NCBI RefSeq assembly: GCF_003008535.1
Contig: NZ_CP027666.1
Location: 1,302,001 to 1,366,000 of the forward strand
Origin: Ottowia oryzae
GTDB lineage: Bacteria > Pseudomonadota > Gammaproteobacteria > Burkholderiales > Burkholderiaceae_C
Length of the DNA stretch: 64,000 bases
Direction of reading: 5' to 3'
Shown here: positions 17,205-25,956 of the stretch, piece after piece
Layout: every line of letters begins with the position of its first letter
How positions within the stretch are numbered: the first letter of the stretch is position 1
The notes under the pieces: model-generated
Told to the model about the DNA's origin: nothing
What the model saw: the letters and a program-made list of their open reading frames with translations, nothing else
Database searches by the model: none
Made by a program: the position numbers and the translations under genes

Positions 17205-17782
17205 GGTGCGTGCTCCTCGGCACGCACTTCGGGCGAGGTAGGCAGCGCCACGCTGTCTTCGGCAGGCTGGCCGCCGCGCAGCATCAGCCCCACGGCGCGC
17301 AGCATGATCGCCACGCTCAAGATGGGCAGCCACATCGAATACCACCACTGCGGCACGCCGATGCCGGGCGAGGTTTCGCCGTACTGCACGTCGTCCCACA
17401 GCACGCGCGCCGACAGCACCGCCATCAGCCCGAACAGCACCGCTACCAGCGCGGCGCCCAAACGGGCCAGGGCGCGCTGGCGCGATTCGGGGCCGGCGTC
17501 GGCGAAGTACTCGATGCGGATGTGCCGGTTGCGCGCCACCGCGGCCGAGCCGGCCACCATGGCCAGCACGATCATCAGGAAAACCGACACCTCTTCCGTC
17601 CACGCAAACGATGCGTTGGTGAAGTAGCGCACCAGCACGTTGGCAAAGGTGATCAGCGCCAGCAGCGCCATGATGATGACCGTCGCCCAGTCTTCAATGG
17701 CCAGCGGTACGCGGGTGGCTGCGGGCTGCACGGGCGCTGGGCGCGGCGCCGTGGGCGGCGCGGATTCGTTGGAAAGGGACAT
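17201..17782 (-). CDS. dctQ: TRAP transporter small permease (DctQ family)
   Basis: A 193-residue protein with four predicted membrane segments (starting LAIEDWATVIIMALLALITF). The FANVLVRYFTNASFAWTEE motif is the DctQ signature. The N terminus is Pro/Ala-rich and probably unstructured. First gene of the TRAP operon. ATG 17782 is used because the family core starts about 28 residues later. Confidence 0.9.
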   Translation of the reverse strand: MSLSNESAPPTAPRPAPVQPAATRVPLAIEDWATVIIMALLALITFANVLVRYFTNASFAWTEEVSVFLMIVLAMVAGSAAVARNRHIRIEYFADAGPESRQRALARLGAALVAVLFGLMAVLSARVLWDDVQYGETSPGIGVPQWWYSMWLPILSVAIMLRAVGLMLRGGQPAEDSVALPTSPEVRAEEHAP

Positions 17783-18234
17783 GGCGCAACAAACCGGCGC
17801 CCGCAGGCGCCGAAAGATTTTTCCTGCCGGCAAGGCGCCAGCGACAGCGGCAATGTTAAGTCCCTTCACACGGCTTTCAGGCCCCAAACCGGTATCATCA
17901 ACCCCATGCAAACCCTTAGCGAGCTGTCCCTGCGCGTTGGCGCCAGCGGAACGCCGGCCACCTTGGCCGGTGCCAGCTCGCGCGCACGTTGGCGTCTGGC
18001 TCAGGCGTACCTTGTACGGCCTCAGGATGCGCGCCTAGCCGCCGCACTTCGCTAAGCCCGACGAGCCCCGCACCCGCTCTACCTACAGAGCACCGCGCCA
18101 CCCGGATCGTCGGGCCACAAGCACGCCGCGCGGCACCACCTGCTTTCGACTCCCGCAGTCGCTCGCCCGCTCTCGGGCACTCAGGCGCACCACGGCGCCT
18201 TCTTCGTCCATCTCAATCTCTCAAGGAGACCGCC
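17783..18234. other. Intergenic stretch with one doubtful small ORF
   Basis: About 450 bases between the divergent TRAP operon and the Rnk-like gene. A 49-codon forward ORF at 17906-18055 has no ribosome binding site; a TATCAT hexamer 8 bases before its ATG would suit a leaderless transcript. Its product (SLRVGASGTPATLAG region) matches no family I know. AAGGAGA at 18223-18229 is the ribosome binding site of the next gene. Confidence 0.35.
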
Positions 18235-18657
18235 ATGTCGTCCACCGCCGAACTGCACCGCACCATTACCGATCTGGACCACGTGCGCATCCACAACCTG
18301 TTGCGCCGCCAGGCAGCCGCCGGTGCCGCCACCGACCACGCCGAGGAATTGTCTGAAGTGATCGACCTGGCCGACCAGGTGCGCCCGCAGGAGATCGCTG
18401 CCCACATCGTCACCATGTATTCGAAGGTGCGCGTGGCCGATGCCAGCGGCGCCGAACGCAGCCTGACCCTGTGCTACCCGCCCGACGCCGATGCCGCGCA
18501 GGGCATGATTTCCGTGCTGTCCCCCATAGGCACCGCCCTGCTGGGCCTGAGCGTGGGTGATACCGCACGCTGGCTGGGCGCCGACGGCAAGCCCGGCCAG
18601 CTGCAGGTGCGCGCCATCGAGTTTCAGCCCGAGGCCAGCGGCGACTACACCGCCTGA
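18235..18657 (+). CDS. GreA/Rnk-like C-terminal-domain regulator
   Basis: A 140-residue protein with an N-terminal helical region and a C-terminal FKBP-like GreA/GreB domain. TMYSKVRVADASGAERSLTLCYPPDAD, then ISVLSPIGTALLGLSVGD, matches the Rnk (regulator of nucleoside diphosphate kinase) family, which binds RNA polymerase. It lacks a long GreA coiled coil, so cleavage-factor activity is unlikely. The start is set by AAGGAGA 5 bases upstream. It stands alone. Confidence 0.82.
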   Translation: MSSTAELHRTITDLDHVRIHNLLRRQAAAGAATDHAEELSEVIDLADQVRPQEIAAHIVTMYSKVRVADASGAERSLTLCYPPDADAAQGMISVLSPIGTALLGLSVGDTARWLGADGKPGQLQVRAIEFQPEASGDYTA

Positions 18658-18803
18658 TCCGACGAGCGCCGCAGCCAGGCCGCACGCCACGGCGCGACGG
18701 CGCCTTGGCTGACAGCGATTTCTGCGCCGGCCTGTCAGCGCAAACGTCCGGTCGTCAGTTGAATAGGCAGCGGCCACGCCAGTGTGGCCGCAGGAGCCTT
18801 TGA

Positions 18804-19244
18804 ATGAATCTGTCCCGTGCTTTCATCGTTCGCGCGCACCGTGGCGTGCTGTGCACCTTGGCCGTCGGCGCCCTGGCCGGCGCACTGTCCGGTTGCGTCA
18901 CCCGCGTCGTCGAGCAGCGCCCCGTCGTGGTGGAGCGCCCCGCGCCGCCGCGCCCCGTTGTGGTGCAGCAAGTGCGCCCCATGCCCGCGCCCATCCGCGA
19001 AGACCGCGGTGCCCCGCCTGCGCCTGACTTCAACTGGGTGCCCGGCCACTGGAAATGGGCTGGCAACGATTGGCAGTGGGTCCACGGCAACTGGGTGCGC
19101 CAGCCCGTGCCGCCCATGCCCGAAGTGATCGTCGAAACCATCCCCGTCGCCCCCGCGCCGCAGGCCATGTGGGTGCCCGGCCACTGGGTGTGGCGCTGGA
19201 ACGGCGGCGGCTGGCAATGGGAGCGCGGCCACTGGCAGCGCTGA
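18804..19244 (+). CDS. YXWGXW-type Trp-rich repeat lipoprotein
   Basis: A 146-residue predicted lipoprotein. The signal peptide ends in LSGC. After a Pro/Val-rich linker there are repeated WVPGHW units (two clear copies, about residues 78 and 126), each followed by W-x-W and a GNW or GHW ending. This is the layout of the YXWGXW repeat family, whose function is unknown. AGGAG lies 7 bases before ATG 18804. Confidence 0.85.
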   Translation: MNLSRAFIVRAHRGVLCTLAVGALAGALSGCVTRVVEQRPVVVERPAPPRPVVVQQVRPMPAPIREDRGAPPAPDFNWVPGHWKWAGNDWQWVHGNWVRQPVPPMPEVIVETIPVAPAPQAMWVPGHWVWRWNGGGWQWERGHWQR

Positions 19245-19293
19245 GCGCGCGGCGCGCCGGTATCTTCGCGCCTAGCTAGGTATTCGCTGCCTC

Positions 19294-20574
19294 TCAGGTG
19301 GCAGCGACGCCGGCCTGCTCCAGCATGGCATGCAGCAGCACGTTGCAGCCAGCGGCCAGGTGCTCTGGCTGGGCGTCTTCGATCTCGTTGTGCGAGATGC
19401 CGTCTTTGCAGGGCACGAAGATCATCGACGTAGGCGCTGTGCGCGCCACATAGACGGCATCGTGCCCCGCGCCGCTGACGATGTCCATGTGCGGCAGGCC
19501 CGCGCGTTCGGCGCCGTGGCGCACGGCCGCGACCAACTCTGGCGCGAAATGTGCCGGCGGGTAGTACACCGTCTGCTCGACCTGCACTTGCACCCGGCCA
19601 ACCGCCTGCGCGGCGGCGCACGCTTGGCGCAGCCGGGCGTCCATGCGCGACAGGCCTTCGTCGTTGGCGTGGCGGAAATCCACCGTGAAAACTACCTTGC
19701 CTGGGATGACGTTGCGCGAGTTGGGGTACACCTGTACGTAACCTACCGTGCCGCGTCCATCGGGCTGCTCGTCCATGGCGGTGGCGACGACTTCCTGCAT
19801 CAGCGCGGTGGCGGCCTGCAGGGCGTCGCGGCGCAGGCGCATGGGGGTGGGGCCGGCGTGCGCTTCCTGGCCGGTCACGGTCACGTCGTACCAGCGCTGC
19901 CCCAGCGCACCGGTGACCACGCCCAGGGGGATGTCGGCGTCTTCCAGTACCGGGCCTTGCTCGATATGGGCTTCAAAGTAGGCGCCGAAGCGCGGTGCAC
20001 CGTCTGCCACGGCAGCAGGGGCGTTGCCGGCAAACCCGATCGCCTGCAGCGCGTGCCCCACAGAGATGCCGTCGCGGTCGACGGCGGCCAACGCCGTTTC
20101 CAGCGTGAAATCACCGGCGTACACGCCTGAGCCCATCATGACGGGCACGAAGCGCGATCCCTCTTCGTTCGTCCACACGCACACTTCCAGCGGCGCGACC
20201 GTGCGCACACCCGCGTCGTTCAGCGTGCGCAGCACCTCCAGCCCGGCCAGCACGCCATAGTTGCCATCGAACTTGCCGCCGGTGGGCTGCGTGTCGATGT
20301 GGCTGCCGGTGGCCACGGCCGGGCGGCTGGGGTCGCTGCCCTCGCGGCGCGCGAAGATGTTGCCGATGGCGTCCACGCGCACGCTGCAGCCGGCGTCGCG
20401 CGTCCAGCGCACGAACAGCTCGCGCCCCTGGCGATCGAGGTCGGTCAAGGCCAGGCGACAGACGCCGCCCTTGTCGGTGGCGCCAATCTCGGCCAGCGTC
20501 ATGAGGGAATCCCACAGCCGCTCGCTGTTGATGGCAAGCGCGCGGTGGCTGGGCGAAAGGGTGTCGGTGTTCAT
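19294..20574 (-). CDS. Zn-dependent N-carbamoyl-L-amino-acid hydrolase / allantoate amidohydrolase family
   Basis: A 426-residue M20-family dinuclear zinc hydrolase. Metal-site segments are GSHIDTQPTGGKFDGNYGV, TNEEGSRF, EAHIEQGPVLE and, near the C terminus, GAGHDA and SHNE. The dimerisation-domain segment TGQEAHAGPTPM is typical of carbamoylases and ureido hydrolases (HyuC, AmaB, AllC). It removes a carbamoyl or similar group from an amino-acid-like substrate. It lies downstream of an amidase and an Opp-type importer on the same strand, so it probably processes the imported compound. The precise substrate is not identifiable. Confidence 0.9.
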   Translation of the reverse strand: MNTDTLSPSHRALAINSERLWDSLMTLAEIGATDKGGVCRLALTDLDRQGRELFVRWTRDAGCSVRVDAIGNIFARREGSDPSRPAVATGSHIDTQPTGGKFDGNYGVLAGLEVLRTLNDAGVRTVAPLEVCVWTNEEGSRFVPVMMGSGVYAGDFTLETALAAVDRDGISVGHALQAIGFAGNAPAAVADGAPRFGAYFEAHIEQGPVLEDADIPLGVVTGALGQRWYDVTVTGQEAHAGPTPMRLRRDALQAATALMQEVVATAMDEQPDGRGTVGYVQVYPNSRNVIPGKVVFTVDFRHANDEGLSRMDARLRQACAAAQAVGRVQVQVEQTVYYPPAHFAPELVAAVRHGAERAGLPHMDIVSGAGHDAVYVARTAPTSMIFVPCKDGISHNEIEDAQPEHLAAGCNVLLHAMLEQAGVAAT

Positions 20575-20593
20575 GGTCGGTGCTTCAAGGTGA

Positions 20594-20652
20594 TAACTAT
20601 GAAAGTAATAGCTGCCAGCGCTGGTGTGTAGGGCGCTAGCGGTGCTTTTTAT
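20594..20652. repeat. Dispersed palindromic repeat, copy 6
   Basis: AACTATGAAAGTAATAGCTG, then CCAGCGCTGG, a loop and GGCGCTAGCGGTGCTTTTTATGG. It fills the gap between the amidase and the carbamoylase-type hydrolase. Confidence 0.65.
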
Positions 20653-20658
20653 GGGTTT

Positions 20659-21843
20659 TCATAAGCTGGCGGCGATGCGCTCTGCCAGCGCGACCAGCCC
20701 GCGGTCGCTGCCCGCGGGGCCCAGCAGCGACAGGCCCAGCGGCGCGCCGTCTCGGCTAGCCAATGGCATCGACAGCTGCGGAAATCCCGACAGGCCGGCC
20801 ATGCAAAGCGATTCGGTTGAGCGGTTGCGGTAGTCCTCAACCGCCTCTTCCGTGTCGGTGCGCAGCGGGGCGATGTCGTGCATCGTGGGGATCACCATCA
20901 CGCCGTTGTGGCCCAGCAGTGCGGCCAGATGGGTGCGAAAGCGCAGGCGGAAGGCGGTGGCGTGGGCGAACTGCTCGTCGGTCACCGTGCGCGACCAGTT
21001 CAGCCGCTGCTGCACGGCGGCGCCCAGCGGTGGCGCATAGCGTTCCAGCAGGGGGCCGTCCGTCATCCAGGCCTCGCGGCCCTGAACGTAGCGAAACGCC
21101 CAGTACATGGCCTCGAAGCTGTCGAGCCGCGCCTCAACGGGCATAGCGTCACCCAATAGACCTTCGATTGCCTGCAGTGCAGGCGCCAGCGCGGCCACGG
21201 CCTCGGGCGCTGAGAGCGCCCATACGTCGGTGGGCCGCAGCAAGCGCACTTGATCCGGCAGAGGGGCGAAGTCCGGGCCGAGCAGCACGTCGGCCACGCG
21301 CGCGAAGGTCTGCACGTCCCGCGCGAACCAGCCGCACGTGTCCAGGCTGGGGGCCAGATGCAGTGCACCTTCCAGGCTGATGCGCCCGTGCGTGGGCCGC
21401 AGGCCATACAGCCCGCAATGGTTGGCCGGTGCGCGCACTGAGCCGCCGGTGTCGGTGCCCAACGCGAAATCGCACAGTTGGTGGGAAACGGCCGAGGCCG
21501 AGCCGGAGGACGACCCGCCCGCAATGCGGCTGGGCGCGGCGCCGTTGAGGGGCGCGCCGAAGTGCACGTTATTGCCGGTCATCGAAAACGCCAGCTCGTC
21601 GGTCACCGTTTTGCCGACGAAGCGCGCCCCGGCGTCCAGCAGGCGCTGCACGGTGGGCGCTGTGCGTGACTTGATGCCCGAGCGCGCTAGCACGATCGGG
21701 TTGCCACCGCCGGTGGGGTAACCGGCGACGTCGAACAGATCCTTGACGCCAAAGCACAGCCCGGACAGCGGGCCGGTGCCAGCGTCAGAGACGGGCACTT
21801 CCGGGTAGGGAACGAAGGCGTGGGCGGGGTCGTACGGTGACAT
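20659..21843 (-). CDS. Amidase, amidase-signature family
   Basis: A 394-residue hydrolase with the Ser-Ser-Lys catalytic triad. The Lys is in GVKDLFDVAGYPT, the GGSSSGSASAV stretch holds both serines, and GTDTGGSVRAPA carries the oxyanion region. The C-terminal part is shorter than in GatA, and the GNPIVLARSG context resembles AtzF/allophanate or stand-alone amidases. ATG 21843 gives the usual N terminus. It follows the Opp-type ATPase gene by 37 bases and probably cleaves an amide bond in the imported substrate. Confidence 0.9.
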   Translation of the reverse strand: MSPYDPAHAFVPYPEVPVSDAGTGPLSGLCFGVKDLFDVAGYPTGGGNPIVLARSGIKSRTAPTVQRLLDAGARFVGKTVTDELAFSMTGNNVHFGAPLNGAAPSRIAGGSSSGSASAVSHQLCDFALGTDTGGSVRAPANHCGLYGLRPTHGRISLEGALHLAPSLDTCGWFARDVQTFARVADVLLGPDFAPLPDQVRLLRPTDVWALSAPEAVAALAPALQAIEGLLGDAMPVEARLDSFEAMYWAFRYVQGREAWMTDGPLLERYAPPLGAAVQQRLNWSRTVTDEQFAHATAFRLRFRTHLAALLGHNGVMVIPTMHDIAPLRTDTEEAVEDYRNRSTESLCMAGLSGFPQLSMPLASRDGAPLGLSLLGPAGSDRGLVALAERIAASL

Positions 21844-21880
21844 GGCAAGGGCTTGGCAGGGTGGATTGCGGGCCGAAAGA

Positions 21881-22900
21881 TCAAGCGGGCACGGCCAACA
21901 TGGCCGCTGCTTGTTCGGTGTGGATGCAGCGCGCCTGGTGGGTGGGCGAAAACTGGACCGCCATCGGCTGGGCGGCGCGGCACGCATCGCTGGCCAGGGC
22001 GCAACGGGCGGCGAAGGCGCAGCCGGGCGGCAGCGCGGCCAGGTCGGGTGGCGATCCTGCGATGGTGGGCAATGGTGTGCCGCGCGCCATGGCGCCGTGT
22101 GCCCGGCTTTGCAGCAGGGCAATGGTGTAGGGGTGGCGTGGCGTGTGAATCAGCTCGCGCACGGTGCCTTCCTCGACGATGCGCCCGGCGTACATGACCG
22201 CCATGCGGTCGGCCACTTCCACTGCCGCCCCGATGTCGTGGGTGACGAAGATGCACGCCAAGCCCAGGTCGCGCTGCAGCTCGCGCAGCAGCAGCAGGAT
22301 CTGGATTTGCACGGTGGCGTCGAGCGCGGTGGTGGGTTCGTCGGCCAGCAGCAACTGCGGGCTGCAGGCCAGCGCCAGCGCGATCATGGCGCGTTGGCGC
22401 ATACCGCCCGACATCTCGTGCGGGTAGGCGGCCAGCCGCCGCTCTGGGCTGGGAATGCGCACGCGCTCGAACAGCGCCAGTGCGCGCTGGTGGGCGGCGG
22501 CGCGATCAAGTCCTTCGTGCCGGCGCAGCGATTCGACGATTTGCGCGCCCACGGTGTAGACCGGATCCAGTGCCAGCAGCGGCTCTTGAAAAATCATGGA
22601 CGCCACCTTGCCGCGGTAGTCGGCCAGCGCACGGCCCGAAAGGGCCAACACGTCGCGACCGGCCACGCGCGCGGTGCCGCCCATTTGGGTGCGCCGCTCG
22701 GGGTGCAGGCGCAGCAAGGTGCGCATCGTCACGCTTTTTCCAGAGCCTGATTCACCGATCAGCGCGACAGTTTCGCCGCGCCGAACGTCCAGGCTCACGC
22801 CGCTGACGGCGCGAACCGGCTTGCTCCCGCCCGTGAAGGTGACCGTCAGGTCACGCAGATGCACCATGGGCTCGTCGGAAGAGGGGGTGGAGGCGTTCAT
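21881..22900 (-). CDS. Dipeptide/oligopeptide ABC ATPase, OppD/DppD-like
   Basis: A 339-residue ATPase of a peptide-type importer. Walker A is GESGSGKS, signature [15 protein letters not shown], Walker [13 protein letters not shown]. The C-terminal oligopeptide-transporter extension has the Cys motif [14 protein letters not shown] that binds an iron-sulfur cluster in related proteins. It starts 3 bases after the partner ATPase gene ends. Together with the partner it drives the two permeases upstream. Confidence 0.93.
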   Translation of the reverse strand: MNASTPSSDEPMVHLRDLTVTFTGGSKPVRAVSGVSLDVRRGETVALIGESGSGKSVTMRTLLRLHPERRTQMGGTARVAGRDVLALSGRALADYRGKVASMIFQEPLLALDPVYTVGAQIVESLRRHEGLDRAAAHQRALALFERVRIPSPERRLAAYPHEMSGGMRQRAMIALALACSPQLLLADEPTTALDATVQIQILLLLRELQRDLGLACIFVTHDIGAAVEVADRMAVMYAGRIVEEGTVRELIHTPRHPYTIALLQSRAHGAMARGTPLPTIAGSPPDLAALPPGCAFAARCALASDACRAAQPMAVQFSPTHQARCIHTEQAAAMLAVPA

Positions 22901-22903
22901 GGC

Positions 22904-23947
22904 TTACGCAGCTTGAGCAAGGACGGGGGCGCGCGGGTGGCCGCTGCCGGCTTCGTACATCAGGCAGCGCACGCGGTGCTGCGCGCTGATGGCGTCCAGC
23001 GCTGGGGCGCGCTGGCTGCACACAGGCGCTGCCACGGGGCAGCGCGGATGGAATCGGCAGCCACTCGGTGGGTTGATGGGGTTGGGCGGATCGCCGGCGA
23101 GTGGCACCTGCTCGGTGCGGTGATCCGGGTCCATCGAAGGCATGGATGACAGCAGCGCGCCTGTGTAAGGGTGGGCGGCGGCTTCATACAGCGCATCAGC
23201 CGGGCCGATTTCGGCCACCTGGCCGAGGTACATCACCATCACGCGGTCGCTGATGTAGCGCACCACGTTCAGGTCATGGCTGATGAAGACGTAGGTAAGT
23301 GAAAACTCCTTCTTCAAGTCCATCAGCAGGTTGATGACCTGAGCTTCCACCGATTTGTCCAGCGCCGAAACCGCTTCGTCCAGGATGATTAGGCGCGGCT
23401 GCAAGGCCAGGGCGCGTGCGATGTTCACGCGCTGGCGCTGGCCGCCTGACAGCTCGTGCGGGTAGCGGCCGGCAAAGCGCGCCGGCTCCAGCCCTACGCG
23501 TGCCAGCAGATCGCGGCCGCGGGCGACGGCTTCGCGCCGGGGCACGCCATGCACTACCGGGCCGAAAGCGATGGAATCTTCGATCGTCAGGCGCGGGTTG
23601 AGCGACGCGTAGCTGTCTTGGAACACCATCTGCACCTGGCGACGAAACTCCTTCAGCGTCAAGCCCCGGCCACCCACGACGCGGCCGTCGAAGATCACTT
23701 CGCCCGCGGTGGGCTCGATCAGGTGCATCAGCAGCCGCGCGGTGGTCGACTTGCCGCAGCCCGATTCGCCCACCACGCCCAGCGTCTCGCCCTTCATCAC
23801 TTCGAAGTCCACGCCGTCGACAGCGCGAACCACCCCGCCGCTTTGGCCCAGAACGCCCTTCTTGAGCGGAAACAGCTTTTGCAACCCGCGAATGGTCAGC
23901 AGCGGCTGTGCCGGGCCACCGACGTCGTTCTTCAATGCGTCCAGCAT
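22904..23947 (-). CDS. Dipeptide/oligopeptide ABC ATPase, OppF/DppF-like
   Basis: A 347-residue second ATPase. [10 protein letters not shown] near the N terminus, then the Walker [36 protein letters not shown] and a Walker B reading [12 protein letters not shown]. The C-terminal region has [14 protein letters not shown]. These are the OppF/DppF hallmarks. The start is ATG 23947, 4 bases beyond the permease stop. Confidence 0.93.
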   Translation of the reverse strand: MLDALKNDVGGPAQPLLTIRGLQKLFPLKKGVLGQSGGVVRAVDGVDFEVMKGETLGVVGESGCGKSTTARLLMHLIEPTAGEVIFDGRVVGGRGLTLKEFRRQVQMVFQDSYASLNPRLTIEDSIAFGPVVHGVPRREAVARGRDLLARVGLEPARFAGRYPHELSGGQRQRVNIARALALQPRLIILDEAVSALDKSVEAQVINLLMDLKKEFSLTYVFISHDLNVVRYISDRVMVMYLGQVAEIGPADALYEAAAHPYTGALLSSMPSMDPDHRTEQVPLAGDPPNPINPPSGCRFHPRCPVAAPVCSQRAPALDAISAQHRVRCLMYEAGSGHPRAPVLAQAA

Positions 23948-23951
23948 GGCG

Positions 23952-24845
23952 TTACCCCTTGTTGTCCATGGCCGAGCGCAGGCCATCGGAGAGCAGGTTG
24001 AAGGAAATGGAGGTGATAAAAATCATCACCCCGGGCAACGCCGCCACCAGCGGCTGCGTGTAGATGGCCGTGCGCAGGGTGTTGAGCATCAGGCCCCATT
24101 CGGGCTCTGGCGGCTTGACCCCCAGACCCAGGAAGGACAGGCCGGAAGCCAGGATCATGGAGACGGCCACCAGGCTGGTGGCATACACAAAGATGGGCCC
24201 CAGCACGTTGCCCAGCACGTGCACGCGCACGATGGTGAACGGCCCGGCGCCCGAGGCGCGCGCTGCCTCCACGTAGTCGCGCCCGCGCACCTGGGTGGTC
24301 ACGCTCTCGGCCACCCGCGCGATCTGAGGGATGAACACGATGGTCAGCGAGATCAGCGAATTGACGATGCCCGCGCCCAGCGTGCCCGACAACGCTATCG
24401 CCAGCAGCACGGAGGGGAACGCGTAAAACACGTCGATCGTGCGCATGATCAGCGTGTTCGTCAGCCCGCCCGCGTAACCGGCCACGATGCCGATGGCCGC
24501 GCCGATGGCAAAGGCCAGCAACACCGGCGTGATGCCCATGAACAGCGACAGCCGCGCCCCCACGATCAGGCGAGAAAGCATGTCGCGGCCGAGTTCGTCC
24601 GTGCCCAGCAAGAAACCCGGGGTGCCGATGGGCTTGAGCCGCTTGAGCATCGCGGACTGATAGGGGTCGGCCGGTGTGAGCCACGGGCCGAACACGGCCA
24701 GCAGCACCAGCGCCAGCACCACGGCCAGCGCGGCCATGGCCACCGGGTCCCGCACAAAGCGCGAGATGACCGAGCGCCAGTAGCCCGGCGAGCGCTGCGG
24801 CACCACCGGTGCCGCGGCAGAGCGAGTAAGTGTGGCGGTGTTCAT
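23952..24845 (-). CDS. Dipeptide/oligopeptide ABC permease, OppC/DppC-like
   Basis: A 297-residue permease. The N-terminal cytosolic segment with [11 protein letters not shown], then [23 protein letters not shown], is the OppC/DppC signature. The EAA coupling loop is [11 protein letters not shown], and [18 protein letters not shown] is the conserved C-terminal segment. Its start overlaps the oppB-like stop by one base (TGATG). Confidence 0.93.
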   Translation of the reverse strand: MNTATLTRSAAAPVVPQRSPGYWRSVISRFVRDPVAMAALAVVLALVLLAVFGPWLTPADPYQSAMLKRLKPIGTPGFLLGTDELGRDMLSRLIVGARLSLFMGITPVLLAFAIGAAIGIVAGYAGGLTNTLIMRTIDVFYAFPSVLLAIALSGTLGAGIVNSLISLTIVFIPQIARVAESVTTQVRGRDYVEAARASGAGPFTIVRVHVLGNVLGPIFVYATSLVAVSMILASGLSFLGLGVKPPEPEWGLMLNTLRTAIYTQPLVAALPGVMIFITSISFNLLSDGLRSAMDNKG

Positions 24846-25795
24846 CAGCGGGCGATCCGTGGGTCAAGCAGGGTTTGCAGCACATCAACCAGCAGGTTGA
24901 GCAGCACGAAGAACATCGCCAGCACCAGGATCGTGCCCTGCAGCAGGGGCAGATCGCGCTGGAAGATGGCGGAATTGAGCAGGAAGCCCGTGCCCGGCCA
25001 CGAGAACACGGTCTCGATCAGGATCGAGCCGCCCAGCAGGTAACCCAGCTGCAGGCCCATGACCGCCAGCGCGGTGGGCGCGGCGTTCTTGACCACGTGC
25101 CGGAAGATGCCAAAGCCGGTCAGGCCCTTGGCCTTGAGGCCGACGATGAATTCCTGATCCAGCAGTTCAGACACCAGGGCGCGCACGGTGCGGGCGATGA
25201 TCCCCATCGGAATCACCGACATGGTCAACGCGGGCAGGATCATGAACTTGATGTGCTCCCAATCCCACGCCCAGTGGTCAGAGCCGCCGGGCCCCGCGCC
25301 CGTGGCTGGCAGCCACATCAGCAGCGACGAGAACACGATCACCATCACCATGCCCAGCCAGTAGTGCGGCACCGACACGCCCAGCACCGATAGCATCGAC
25401 GCGGCGCGGTCCAGCGCCGAATGGCGGAAGTAACCGGCCACGAAGCCGAACACGCAGCCCAGCACGAAGCCGATGAACGTCGCCACCACCGACAGGCGCA
25501 GCGTGTTGACCACGGCGTGCATGACCTCCGTGACGACGGGGCGGCTGGTGGCGATGGACGTGCCCAGGTCGCCGTGCAGCGCACGCCACAACCACAGGCC
25601 AAACTGCTCGGGCAAGGAGCGGTTGAAGCCATACAGGTCGCGCAGCTGCTGCTGCAGTTCGGCCGATGCGTCGGGTGGCAGGATGGACACCAGCGGGTCA
25701 CCCGGCGACAAATGCACCAGGGCAAAGCACACCAGTGCCACACCCAGCATGATGGGCAGGGTGTAGAGAATGCGGCGCAGCAGATAGGCAAGCAT
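24845..25795 (-). CDS. Dipeptide/oligopeptide ABC permease, OppB/DppB-like
   Basis: A 316-residue permease with the N-terminal [15 protein letters not shown] motif, LSPGDPL, GLDQ-like loop [11 protein letters not shown], and [11 protein letters not shown] near the C terminus, all typical of OppB/DppB. It heterodimerises with the OppC-like protein. A dispersed repeat separates it from the binding-protein gene upstream. Confidence 0.93.
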   Translation of the reverse strand: MLAYLLRRILYTLPIMLGVALVCFALVHLSPGDPLVSILPPDASAELQQQLRDLYGFNRSLPEQFGLWLWRALHGDLGTSIATSRPVVTEVMHAVVNTLRLSVVATFIGFVLGCVFGFVAGYFRHSALDRAASMLSVLGVSVPHYWLGMVMVIVFSSLLMWLPATGAGPGGSDHWAWDWEHIKFMILPALTMSVIPMGIIARTVRALVSELLDQEFIVGLKAKGLTGFGIFRHVVKNAAPTALAVMGLQLGYLLGGSILIETVFSWPGTGFLLNSAIFQRDLPLLQGTILVLAMFFVLLNLLVDVLQTLLDPRIAR

Positions 25796-25854
25796 GCGGA
25801 TCGTGGGCAGTGGGTGGCGGGACGCTGCTGCGCTGGCGCGCCGGCAGCACTTCT

Positions 25855-25920
25855 ATAGTTATGAGCCTGATGAGCTTCTGGCGCAGGTGCTGCTTGCGCC
25901 GGAAGCTATCAAAAACGAAG
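25855..25920. repeat. Dispersed palindromic repeat, copy 7, between receptor and permease genes
   Basis: GCTTCTGGCGCA and TGCGCCGGAAGC are 12-base arms with one mismatch, flanked by TATAGTTATGA and TATCAAAAACGAAGC. It lies within the 161-base gap downstream of the binding-protein gene, where a hairpin could protect the upstream message or reduce readthrough. Confidence 0.7.
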
Positions 25921-25956
25921 CAATGAGCGCGAGTGCTCCGTTGCGTTGGCGCAGGC

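Noticed and set aside
16134..17627. 497-codon forward ORF opposite dctM and dctQ
   Set aside because: His/Gln/Arg-rich antisense shadow of a GC-rich membrane protein gene, with no ribosome binding site or motif.
17906..18055. 49-codon forward ORF with a TATCAT hexamer upstream
   Set aside because: No ribosome binding site and no recognised family; kept only as a note in the intergenic entry.
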